From DASVTR01 sp036387475 (GTDB lineage Bacteria > Acidobacteriota > Blastocatellia > Pyrinomonadales > Pyrinomonadaceae): a stretch of DNA of 64,000 nucleotides. The translations under genes and the position numbers were made by a program. The notes beneath the pieces are model-generated. The model did no database searches, was not told where the DNA came from, and saw only the letters and a list, made by a program, of their open reading frames with translations. The stretch is taken from positions 1 through 64,000 of the forward strand of contig DASVTR010000010.1 of NCBI GenBank assembly GCA_036387475.1, read 5' to 3'. Shown here in pieces: positions 51,934 through 60,401 of the stretch (within the stretch, counting starts at the first letter, position 1; each line of letters opens with the position of its first letter).

Positions 51934-52143
51934 ACACAGGCCGAGGGCGAGCAGCGCGATTCTGGCGATAATCCGTGTCTAATTGGGGGTCATCACGAAT
52001 CTCCTCCTCTGGGACTTTCAAACGTTTTTCAAACACCCGTTGGTCGCTTATTTTAGCTCCACAGAGGTGACGGATTCAATGATGAATTTCAAACTCTGCG
52101 ACCCGATGCTATGCTTGCAGTTCAAAAGTGGAGGAACAATAAA

Positions 52144-52584
52144 ATGAGTCAAGACGAGGCCGGAGCAGTTGTGCATTTCGCGGGCAACGACCTGTTCATA
52201 GGCATTAGCCCAGGCGGGCACGCGCAGGCGATTGAGACGAATCACGAGCGCGCGAGCGCGGCGACGCCGATGGAGTTGCTGCTGATTGCGCTCGGCGGCT
52301 GCACAGCCGTCGACGTGATTTCAATTTTACGCAAGAAGCGCGAGCGTGTGACGGATTATCGCGTCGAGGTGCGAGGCGAGCGGCGGGCCGAACACCCGCG
52401 TAGCTATACGCGCCTCGAAGTTCGCCACATCCTGCGCGGGCACAATCTTTCAGAAAAATCGGTCGCACAGGCCATAGAGCTTTCCGAGACAAAATACTGT
52501 AGCGTCGCAGCCACGCTTCGCCCGGCGGCGGAAATCGTCACGAGCTACGAAATCATAGAGGAGGACGACAAAACAAAAGTCTGA
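52144..52584 (+). CDS. OsmC/Ohr-family protein
   Basis: The 146-residue protein has the OsmC domain pattern: ATPMELLLIALGGCTAVDVI, where the peroxidatic Cys is in GGCTAVD, and SVAQAIELSETKYCSVAATL with the second Cys in YCSV. Both cysteines are present, so it should act as a thiol peroxidase for organic hydroperoxides. ATG 52144 has GGAGG 11 nt upstream and is preferred over the longer frame (52111). Confidence 0.93.
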   Translation: MSQDEAGAVVHFAGNDLFIGISPGGHAQAIETNHERASAATPMELLLIALGGCTAVDVISILRKKRERVTDYRVEVRGERRAEHPRSYTRLEVRHILRGHNLSEKSVAQAIELSETKYCSVAATLRPAAEIVTSYEIIEEDDKTKV

Positions 52585-52713
52585 TTATCATCGCCTTGGC
52601 CCAAGAGCAAAAACAGCAGCGGCGCTCGTCCAATAAAGCGCGCGGGAGTCGGTCGCGTCTATGCAAGGCGCACGGGCTTTCGCCAGGTTGAAGACACGTT
52701 GAAAGGATTTCCT

Positions 52714-53886
52714 ATGCGGCGTAGTTTCCGCTCTATTCTTCATCATTTTCTACTGGCTCTCTGTTTGCTGCTTGCGTCGTCAACGCTTTCTACTGCGCAG
52801 TCGCAAGCCAACTTCGAGCGATGGGAAAAGTTTGACTTTGCGCAGCAATCAATCGAGCTATCACAGCTTCAAGAGATGCCGCTCGAAGATTTAAGACTCC
52901 TGCGCGGATTGGTCTTCGGGCGTCACGGGCGCGTCTTTAAGGATGCGGACATCCGCGATTATCTAAAAGGCCGCCCCTGGTTTAAGCCCAACCCTGATTT
53001 CCAAAACTCCCTGCTCAACGAGACCGAGCGAAAGAATCTGGACATCATCCGCGAAGACGAAGCGAAGAAACACGATTTCATCGAACCCGGCGATTTACGC
53101 TTTCATCAGGAAAAACCATTCACCGTCGAACAGTTGGACGAGCACACGGCGGGCGAATGGCGTATCCTGCGCGCAGAGGTGGAAGCCATTCATGGCAAAC
53201 GCTTCGACGAAGAACCGTGGCTTCAGCAGTATTTTGAAGAGCGCTATTGGTACGCGCCCGATTCGCAGTATGACCCGAAGCGTTTGAGCCGCGTTGACCG
53301 CCAGAATCTTGAGACGATTGCCGCCGCCCAAAAGAAACAGCGCAAGCTTGCCCTTTCGCCCGGCGACATGGGCTTGTTCGAGAAACAGGCAATTACAGAA
53401 CAGATGCTGCACGGCCTGAGCCTCCACGAGTTGCGCCTGCTGCGCAACGAAGTCTACGCTCGCCACGGGCGCACCTTCAACGCACTCTGGCTGCAACAGC
53501 ACTTCAGTTTCCAACCCTGGTACGCCCCCGTCGAAGAGGGACAAAAGCCAACGGAGCTATCAACCGTAGAGAAGCAGAACGTTGACACCATCGTCGCCTA
53601 CGAAAAGAAGCTGCACGATGAATTGAACGCCAAGCCTGTCTCCCGTGAGGTGCTCGAAGGATTGTTTTCCGAAGACGCACGCAAGCTCCGCAGCGAAATC
53701 TACGCGCGGCACGGAAAGGTGTTCAAAGACAAATCGCTGCAAAGCTATTTTGCGAGCCTCGATTGGTACAAACCCGACCCGAAATACAGCGACAAGTCTC
53801 TCAGCGCGATTGAGAAGAAGAACGCCGCCGTCATTCTGGCTTATGAACGAAAGGCCGACAGCGTCTTGAACGCTGTCGAAGGTTGA
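52714..53886 (+). CDS. Secreted protein with four YARHG domains
   Basis: The protein has about 390 residues and a signal peptide (HHFLLALCLLLASSTLSTA). Four YARHG-type domains follow, each with the pattern [RI]-E-x-x-A/G-[RI]-HG-[RK]-x-F and a downstream W-Y/F-x-P. They are LRGLVFGRHGRVF, RAEVEAIHGKRF, RNEVYARHGRTF and RSEIYARHGKVF, at a spacing of about 90 residues. YARHG domains occur in secreted bacterial proteins and their role is unknown. ATG 52714 after GAAAGGA is used. Confidence 0.93.
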   Translation: MRRSFRSILHHFLLALCLLLASSTLSTAQSQANFERWEKFDFAQQSIELSQLQEMPLEDLRLLRGLVFGRHGRVFKDADIRDYLKGRPWFKPNPDFQNSLLNETERKNLDIIREDEAKKHDFIEPGDLRFHQEKPFTVEQLDEHTAGEWRILRAEVEAIHGKRFDEEPWLQQYFEERYWYAPDSQYDPKRLSRVDRQNLETIAAAQKKQRKLALSPGDMGLFEKQAITEQMLHGLSLHELRLLRNEVYARHGRTFNALWLQQHFSFQPWYAPVEEGQKPTELSTVEKQNVDTIVAYEKKLHDELNAKPVSREVLEGLFSEDARKLRSEIYARHGKVFKDKSLQSYFASLDWYKPDPKYSDKSLSAIEKKNAAVILAYERKADSVLNAVEG

Positions 53887-53943
53887 TAAGGCCAACTCTC
53901 GCGCCCGCGTGCCGGGCGCAATAAACATCAACTAAAGAGCGAT

Positions 53944-53979
53944 GAAAGGGAACGGAAACCGAGCTTTTCGTTCCCTTTC
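53944..53979 (+). terminator. Terminator after the YARHG gene
   Basis: A perfect 11-bp stem (GAAAGGGAACG, 53944-53954, with 53969-53979) encloses a 14-nt loop. Confidence 0.75.
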
Positions 53980-54156
53980 GTGTTATGTTTTCGGCGAAGG
54001 GCGCGCGGGCAGTAGAGCCTTGGTCGAGACAACGCGTCTTTGGTCGCCTGCGTCTCAATCGAAGGTTGCGAGGGCTGCTTGAAGCATTGCTCGTCATGCC
54101 CGGCAGTCTTCGGCAATCAAGTTCTCTTTCGTGTAATCATATTTCGGGTCTTAACA

Positions 54157-55620
54157 ATGACATTTTACTTTTCGCTCATCGTCGCCGGTTTCTCAATCTT
54201 CCTCCAGACAATTTCGCCTGCCTCTTTTCAGCAGACACACGCACCGACGGATGCTCTTGTGCTTTCCAGCGGGCGAACGCAGGACGGCGCGCTAACGACC
54301 GTCAGGCGGCTCGACCGAGAGGAGCGCGACGCGAATCGGGAGTTGGGCCAATTGAGCGCCGTGGAGCATTTGCGCCGCGCTAAAATCTACATGGACAACC
54401 GTGCGTTTGCGGAAGCACGCGAGCACTGGCAAGCGCTCATCGAGCGTTTTCCAAACGATGCAGGCATTCCGTCCGCGCTCTATGGGACGGGGCGTTCCTA
54501 TTTCCAAGAGCAACGCTATGAAGACGCCCTTCCAATCCTCCAGCGTCTCGTCAATGATTATCCGGCTACGAAGGACGGGCGCGAAGGACTCTATTCCCTG
54601 GCTTCGACCTACCTGCGGTTGGGGCGCGCTGCGGAAGCGGCTGAACGTTATCGTGAATACACGGAGCGATACCCGCAGGGCGAGCGCATCGAATTCGCTT
54701 ACCTGAACGTCATTGACAGTCTGCGCGAGGCCGGACGGCCCGCTGAGGCATTGCCCTGGATTGCGCGCACGCGCGAGATGTTTCGCGGCACGGCGACCGC
54801 CACCAACGCTCTTTTCGCGCGGCTACGTCTGGACATCGCCGGAAATGATTGGGCACATGCCATACAGACCGCAGACGAATTGCGCCTCGCGCCGCTGACC
54901 AAAGACGTGATGACCAATTCGCTGGAACTCGCCTATCTCAAAGCTTACAGCCTTGAGCGCAATGGGCGCACGGAGGAGGCCTTCAATGCGTATCTGGCGA
55001 TTCCCGATAGAGTTGATTCTTATTATGGAATGCTGGCGACGAATCGGCTGCTGGCAATTGGCAGCGCCGCGACGCGGCCTGCGGTGACGGCGCGCGTCAG
55101 CCGCGTGCAGAGCGAGGCAAACTCCGCCGCCAGCCTGTATCCTGCGCCTTACAGGGAAAGCATTCTGCGCGCGGCCCAGAGCCGCAAAGTTGACCCGCGC
55201 CTTGTGCTCGCAATCATGCGTATCGAAAGCAACTTTCGCTCGCGCGTGAAATCACCCGCCGCCGCGCGCGGTCTGCTGCAACTGGTTCCAGACACGGCGC
55301 AGAAATACACTGCGCGCGTCGGGCTTAACAATTTACAGGACGATGACCTTTATCGTCCTGACATCTCGATTTTAATTGGGAGCGAATATCTGGCTGAACT
55401 GACACGGCTCTTCCCTGAATTGCCGGAAGCGGTCGCCGCCTCATACAACGGCGGCGAAGACAATGCCGCGCGCTGGCTCAAACGCGCACGTCAACGCGAC
55501 GCTGGCGTCTTTACGGCGGAAGTCGGCTTTAGCGAAACCAAAAATTACGTGCAGAAAGTAATGGCTGGCTACCGTGCCTATCGCTTGCTCTACACGCAGG
55601 ATTTACAAGCGCGACGTTAA
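54157..55620 (+). CDS. Soluble lytic transglycosylase with TPR-like region
   Basis: The 487-residue protein has a signal peptide (MTFYFSLIVAGFSIFLQ), a helical TPR/superhelix region (about residues 60-310, with ALYGTGRSYFQEQRYEDALP and RLGRAAEAAERYREY) and a C-terminal SLT domain (about 340-480). The catalytic Glu is in AIMRIESNFRSRVKSPAAAR; GLLQLVPDTA, AAYNGG-like VAASYNGGEDNAARW and ETKNYVQKVMAGY match the Slt70 family. It cleaves peptidoglycan in the periplasm with anhydro-muropeptide release. The frame is open from 54040, but ATG 54157 gives the signal peptide. Confidence 0.93.
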   Translation: MTFYFSLIVAGFSIFLQTISPASFQQTHAPTDALVLSSGRTQDGALTTVRRLDREERDANRELGQLSAVEHLRRAKIYMDNRAFAEAREHWQALIERFPNDAGIPSALYGTGRSYFQEQRYEDALPILQRLVNDYPATKDGREGLYSLASTYLRLGRAAEAAERYREYTERYPQGERIEFAYLNVIDSLREAGRPAEALPWIARTREMFRGTATATNALFARLRLDIAGNDWAHAIQTADELRLAPLTKDVMTNSLELAYLKAYSLERNGRTEEAFNAYLAIPDRVDSYYGMLATNRLLAIGSAATRPAVTARVSRVQSEANSAASLYPAPYRESILRAAQSRKVDPRLVLAIMRIESNFRSRVKSPAAARGLLQLVPDTAQKYTARVGLNNLQDDDLYRPDISILIGSEYLAELTRLFPELPEAVAASYNGGEDNAARWLKRARQRDAGVFTAEVGFSETKNYVQKVMAGYRAYRLLYTQDLQARR

Positions 55621-55640
55621 AACTGTCTACTGAATAATAT

Positions 55641-55679
55641 GAAGCGACACAAACGAGATACTCCGTTCGTGTCGTTTCG
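55641..55679. terminator. Bidirectional terminator
   Basis: GAAGCGACACAAACG (55641-55655) pairs with CGTTCGTGTCGTTTC with a mismatch and a wobble pair. It lies between convergent genes and is followed by T-rich sequence. Confidence 0.7.
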
Positions 55680-55777
55680 TGTTGTTTAGTTGACGGCTTG
55701 CCGTCTTCAGCAGATGCCGAACTGGTCAGTCTAATGACGATAGACTCTTGCTCGCTCTGCGGCCATAAGCATCTTCT

Positions 55778-56689
55778 TTATGGCTCTGGGCTGTAGAGCC
55801 TGTCTGAAAAACCGGTTGCGCGCTCGCGGCGTCTAAGCGTGTCAGGCCGCCTATCGGGACGCGGGATAATGCCCAAGCGCACGAGCGCGTCGTGATACTC
55901 GTAGCGGACTGTGATTTCCGCCGCCGGGCGCGATTCCAAATCAAGGTTAATCCAGCGCACGTCGTGTCTGACGTTGCGGCCAATGCCCGTCGCCGCGTAA
56001 TCATCATCGGGGACAGGATAGCTTTCAGACTTCCGTGCCTGCGTTTCGCCGCGCTCATTGCGCCCCGCGGAAGTGCTCGGCGCGTTCGAGCTTTTATCGC
56101 TGCTATTAGACTCACCATCTTCCATTGGCCTTGGCCTGTAGGGCGGCGGCACGACGATGCCACTCGATTGTCGCTCACGAAAGAAGACGGCGGTGATAAC
56201 TCCCAGATTGGCCGTTTGCCCCAGCTTCGCGCTATAGGAGTTTCTTTCGTTCGTGAAATAGAAGCGGCGCGCACGCTCCGAACTCATCTGCCATCCGCTG
56301 ATGGTGATGGTCTGATACGGCTCTATCACCCACTTGCTTGAGTTGTAAGCAGACGAGCGCCGCGCATCAATCGTGTTCAAGCCATCGACGGAGAGGGCAA
56401 CGGCGACGCGCACGCCCAGCGGATTCCTGACACGCACCTCATACTCCGCTCCCTCCAAAGCCTCTATGTAACGTCGCCCGCGCGCGTAATACGTTTCCAG
56501 CGGTTGCCCGTGCACCAACACCTCTACGTCAAAGACTGCGTATCTAACGTCTGCCGTTTCCGGCATCGCTTCGACAAAAGCTGTTCCGCTAACGTTCGCA
56601 CGCGCCTTGCCTGCCTGCGACAGGATGACGGCGGCAATCAACAGCAAACTGGCAGCGATGCACGCCAGCACGGTGATTGGTTTTCTCAT
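55778..56689 (-). CDS. Secreted conserved hypothetical protein
   Basis: The 303-residue protein has a signal peptide (TVLACIAASLLLIAAVILSQ) and a beta-rich body: GTAFVEAMPETADVRYAVFD, IEALEGAEYEVRVRN, LSVDGLNTIDAR and YQTITISGWQMSSERARRFY. The stretch GVITAVFFRE recurs in related proteins of unknown role from other phyla. A Ser/Asn-rich linker (about 195-220) leads to a C-terminal domain. It could be a secreted partner of the neighbouring debranching enzyme, but nothing supports this directly. Confidence 0.7.
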   Translation of the reverse strand: MRKPITVLACIAASLLLIAAVILSQAGKARANVSGTAFVEAMPETADVRYAVFDVEVLVHGQPLETYYARGRRYIEALEGAEYEVRVRNPLGVRVAVALSVDGLNTIDARRSSAYNSSKWVIEPYQTITISGWQMSSERARRFYFTNERNSYSAKLGQTANLGVITAVFFRERQSSGIVVPPPYRPRPMEDGESNSSDKSSNAPSTSAGRNERGETQARKSESYPVPDDDYAATGIGRNVRHDVRWINLDLESRPAAEITVRYEYHDALVRLGIIPRPDRRPDTLRRRERATGFSDRLYSPEP

Positions 56690-56815
56690 CTCTTAATCCT
56701 CCTCAAGACGCCTTTTGACGGTTTGCCCGCCCACTGAACGCTCTGGCTTCATTTTTCTTGCAGAGAACCTGCGCGCTTGTGATACAAAAGTTTAGCGAAA
56801 GAGAGAATCCCGACG

Positions 56816-58774
56816 ATGATTAGCTTCGATGCGGAGATTTGCTCCGACCTGCCAGCCAGCGCGAGCAAAGAGTGGTTGGAGACGAACGGGCTGGGCGGCT
56901 ACGCGTCTTCGACCATCAGCGGCATGAACACGCGCCGCTATCACGCGCTGCTAGTCGCAGCCAGGCGACCCCCGACAGACCGAATCGTGCTCCTCTCAAA
57001 GCTGGAAGAGACGCTCGTGCTCGACGGCGAGCGATTTAATCTTTCAACCAACCAGTATCCGCAAGCTGTTCATCCGCAGGGTTATCGTTTTCTGCAAAAC
57101 TTTAGCCTCGACCCCTTTCCAATCTTCACCTTCTGCCTCGGCGACCTTGAGTTGAAAAAGACTGTCCTGATGCTGCACGGCGAGAATACGACCGTCGTGC
57201 GTTATCAGTTGACAGCGCAAACATCACGGCGCGCCTTCCTTGAACTGCGACCGCTCATAGCCTTCCGCGACTATCACTCGCTCAGACATGATAGCTCAAA
57301 CGTCAAGCACACACTGGAGATTGAGCCGGGGCTGATACGCCTCGCGCTGGGCGACGAAGAACCGGCCCTGCTGCTGGCGCACGACGCCTTGCGCGTTCAC
57401 GCCGAAGGCATCTGGTATAGAAACTTCGAGTATGCGGAGGAACGTGCGCGCGGCTTCGACTTTCGTGAAGACCTCTTCAATCCCTGTTCGCTCTCCTTTG
57501 ATTTGCACGGCGGCGAAACGTGCAGCATCATCGCGTCAACTCAAAGGCATGAAGCACACGAAGCCGCAGAGATAGAGGAGCATGAACGCGCGCGGCGACG
57601 AACGACGCAGAAAGCTCAGGAAGATGATGAATACAAGCGCGCTCTCCATAGCGCCGCCGAACAGTTCATAGTGCAACGCGGCAGCCATCGCTCATCCATC
57701 ATCGCCGGTTATCACTGGTTTACGGATTGGGGACGCGACACGATGATTGCTCTGCCCGGCCTCACGCTCACGACCGGAAAATTCGACACCGCCCGCGAAA
57801 TTCTCAGCGCCTTCGCGGAACACTTGAGCCAGGGGATGATTCCAAATCGTTTTCCGGACGAGGGCGACCAACCCGAATACAACACCGTGGACGCTACACT
57901 CTGGTTCGTTCATGCCATCGGCATTTATTTGGAGAGAACCGGCGACCAAGCTTTCGTGCGCGACCAGCTTTACTCTCATCTGGTAGAGATAATTGACTGG
58001 CACGAACGCGGCACGCGTTACGGTATCGGCATGGACGCAGACGGGCTGCTGCGCTCCGGCACGTCGGGCGTGCAACTAACCTGGATGGATGCGAAGGTTG
58101 GCGACTGGGTGGTGACGCCGCGCACAGGCAAGGCCGTAGAGATTCAAGCGCTCTGGTACAACGCTCTCTGCCATCTGGAACAGATCGCCTCTCGTCTGGG
58201 CGATACATCCACCGCCGATTACTGCCGCAGCTTGGCCTTGAGAGCCAGCGACAGCTTCAACCGTAAATTCTGGAATTCTTCGGCACACTGTCTCTTCGAC
58301 GTGCTGCGCGACGACGAGACAACTGATGCATCCATCAGGCCGAATCAAATCTTCGCCGTTAGCCTCCCCTTTTCGATGTTACAGCCTGAGCGCGCACTGA
58401 GTGTGGTCAGCGTCGTCGAGCGTGAGTTGTTAACGCCCTACGGTTTGCGCTCGCTCGCGCCGTCGCATCAGGACTATCGCGGTCGCTACGAAGGCGATTC
58501 CCTTTCACGCGACGGCGCATATCATCAAGGCACGGTTTGGGCCTGGTTGATTGGGCCATTCATCACCGCTTACCTGAAAGTCAATGAACGCTCAGCAGAA
58601 AGCCGCGCGCTGGCTCGCGTCTGGCTGCGCGCCTTCCGCGAGCATCTGATGGATGCCGGACTCGGACAGGTTTCAGAGATTTTCGACGGCGATTCGCCGC
58701 ACACTCCTCGCGGCTGCATCGCGCAGGCTTGGAGCGTGGCCGAGCTACTGCGCTGTGAAGTGGAAGAGCTTTAA
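56816..58774 (+). CDS. Glycogen debranching enzyme (amylo-alpha-1,6-glucosidase type)
   Basis: The 652-residue enzyme has an N-terminal GDE_N domain starting WLETNGLGGYASSTISGMNT and RRYHALLVAARRPP, and a C-terminal GH133-type domain. The latter has HWFTDWGRDTMIALPGLTLT, GDQPEYNTVDATLWFVHAI and VQLTWMDAKVGDWVVTPR, with the catalytic Asp in TWMDAK. VEIQALWYNALCHLE and the C-terminal SEIFDGDSPHTPRGCIAQAW complete the family set. It removes alpha-1,6 branches of glycogen. No other glycogen genes are adjacent. ATG 56816 is used; GACGATG is the start region. Confidence 0.94.
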   Translation: MISFDAEICSDLPASASKEWLETNGLGGYASSTISGMNTRRYHALLVAARRPPTDRIVLLSKLEETLVLDGERFNLSTNQYPQAVHPQGYRFLQNFSLDPFPIFTFCLGDLELKKTVLMLHGENTTVVRYQLTAQTSRRAFLELRPLIAFRDYHSLRHDSSNVKHTLEIEPGLIRLALGDEEPALLLAHDALRVHAEGIWYRNFEYAEERARGFDFREDLFNPCSLSFDLHGGETCSIIASTQRHEAHEAAEIEEHERARRRTTQKAQEDDEYKRALHSAAEQFIVQRGSHRSSIIAGYHWFTDWGRDTMIALPGLTLTTGKFDTAREILSAFAEHLSQGMIPNRFPDEGDQPEYNTVDATLWFVHAIGIYLERTGDQAFVRDQLYSHLVEIIDWHERGTRYGIGMDADGLLRSGTSGVQLTWMDAKVGDWVVTPRTGKAVEIQALWYNALCHLEQIASRLGDTSTADYCRSLALRASDSFNRKFWNSSAHCLFDVLRDDETTDASIRPNQIFAVSLPFSMLQPERALSVVSVVERELLTPYGLRSLAPSHQDYRGRYEGDSLSRDGAYHQGTVWAWLIGPFITAYLKVNERSAESRALARVWLRAFREHLMDAGLGQVSEIFDGDSPHTPRGCIAQAWSVAELLRCEVEEL

Positions 58775-58870
58775 CAGACGCAACGTCGCGATTCAGTTGT
58801 AGTGAAGCATTATGAAAGGGATGCTATCTCGGCGTCAGTTGGAATGGCTTTTCGGTCGGGCTTATGAGTC

Positions 58871-59524
58871 TCACTCTTTAATCTCAACAGCCCGCGCGAT
58901 GATGTACATTAACGAACGACTGGCGCTGCCTTGAAGTCGCTTGGCCCAGGAGGTTTGAAGTTTAGGCCACTCAGACGGAGCGACCAGCCCACGTTCAAGT
59001 ATCTCAAACCCTGCGTCCCTGTAATTGGAAACAAGAACGGAGTCTACGTGTGCGACAGATAATGGTTGCAGCCCTAAACGTTCGGTCTCGGAACGGTCTC
59101 GCTCAGGATCAAGACCGATGACCACTTCCAGCAGAGCTTCGGAAGAACAGATACGCCGCAGATTATCCAACACCACCCTCTCCCCTGTCGCCACAGCCTT
59201 CAGCAAACTGCCCCAGGGGAAATGAACGTGCACTTCGTCTGCCACTCCGCTTAATTCCTCAGGGAGGTCTTCGACGGCAGACTGTATGAAGAGAACGTTA
59301 GGCAGGCCGCCCTTCGCTGGTTTCCTGTGAATCTTCTCGGATATTTTCTCCAGCGGTCGCGGACTCGCGTCTATCCCGATGTAAAACTTCCGAGAATTCT
59401 TCTGAGCGCACTGGTATACAAAGAGACCGTCTCCGGTCCCTATGTCCACGATTATCCCCTCGCCTGTAGGGTGCGATAAGGTCTTGGAAGGCGCGCTTAT
59501 CGAGTTATCAATTGGTTCGACCAC
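58871..59524 (-). CDS. KamB/NpmA-like 16S rRNA (adenine-1408-N1) methyltransferase homologue
   Basis: The 217-residue protein matches the class that adds a methyl group to A1408 of 16S rRNA: IIVDIGTGDGLFVYQCA (SAM motif I), IGIDASPRPLEKISEK, PAKGGLPNVLFIQSAVEDLP, EVHVHFPWGSLLKAVATGE, and the C-terminal TSWAKRL. The two tryptophans that stack on the target base in KamB (FPWG, W104 here; SWAKR, W193 here) are both present at the expected positions. In producers and resistant pathogens this modification gives broad aminoglycoside resistance. Here it may be intrinsic or a housekeeping relative; substrate specificity has not been tested. Confidence 0.85.
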   Translation of the reverse strand: MVEPIDNSISAPSKTLSHPTGEGIIVDIGTGDGLFVYQCAQKNSRKFYIGIDASPRPLEKISEKIHRKPAKGGLPNVLFIQSAVEDLPEELSGVADEVHVHFPWGSLLKAVATGERVVLDNLRRICSSEALLEVVIGLDPERDRSETERLGLQPLSVAHVDSVLVSNYRDAGFEILERGLVAPSEWPKLQTSWAKRLQGSASRSLMYIIARAVEIKE

Positions 59525-59609
59525 GAATCAACTTTAACATGAGCTTCGGTCCTTTCTATCTTGCCAATATACCTATGAACTTAAATCCTGGCAACGCGCA
59601 CATGCGGCG

Positions 59610-60062
59610 TTATTGCCCGCCCTGTGCCACGACGACAACAGCCGAAATGATGACGGGCACAAGGAGTCCCATGGCAACCAGAGCACTTATTTTCATCCAC
59701 TTTGGTATGTATTGATTTTTCACGCTCTTGACATCGGAGTAAGCCATCGTCTGAGCGCCCGTTTTCTTGTCAACGACTGTAAAGCTATCGCTCGCGATCT
59801 CGCTGATGTATCCCTTCACTTTCGCCCCGGCGCGCAACTTAACTTCGACCTTAGCCCTCGGCCCTGTGCCAATCTCTGCGACCTTCTCCTTTACCTTTGC
59901 CGCCGACTTCGCTTCTTTCTCCTGCTTACCGCCGCCTGCGTTCACCTTCTCGGCTGCACCGGCACGTTCTCTCTCCTGTGCCGCAACAGCGTAAGGCGTG
60001 CTGAGTCCCGTCAAGTTAATCAATAACGCGGCTAGTGAAAGTGACAGAAGTCTCTTCGACAT
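59610..60062 (-). CDS. Secreted/membrane hypothetical protein
   Basis: The 150-residue protein has a signal peptide (SLSLAALLINLTGLSTPYAV), a Lys/Glu/Ala-rich linker (about 28-60), a beta domain (VEVKLRAGAKVKGYISEIAS, FTVVDKK) and a C-terminal membrane segment (ISALVAMGLLVPVIISAVVV). The beta domain is OB/LSM-like and may bind RNA, ions or a peptide. GGAGGAG lies 5 nt before ATG 60062; the frame stays open to 60170. I do not recognise a family. Confidence 0.7.
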   Translation of the reverse strand: MSKRLLSLSLAALLINLTGLSTPYAVAAQERERAGAAEKVNAGGGKQEKEAKSAAKVKEKVAEIGTGPRAKVEVKLRAGAKVKGYISEIASDSFTVVDKKTGAQTMAYSDVKSVKNQYIPKWMKISALVAMGLLVPVIISAVVVVAQGGQ

Positions 60063-60401
60063 AAGCTCCTCCAACGGCAGGTTGATATTACTCATGCCCG
60101 ATGGGAGCAACCCGTGTTCCCTGACCTGACGCGCATGCAACGAGGCTCTGAGGAACAGAAACCAATCCACTCGACTGAGGCTAATACGACATCTGCAACA
60201 TATTTATTGCATCACATTGACAAGCGCATGAAGCCAAGTCAACCCACCGCACATTCCCCGCTGTTATATCGCGCGGGCGTAGAGCATGGCAGAGATTCTA
60301 TGCTGTGGTGAGGTGGAAGAGCTTTGAAGAATCAGAAAGAGGGCGCAGGAATAGAGCCATAGCATAGGCAACTTTGCTGAAGTTATCATTATCGATAACA
60401 A

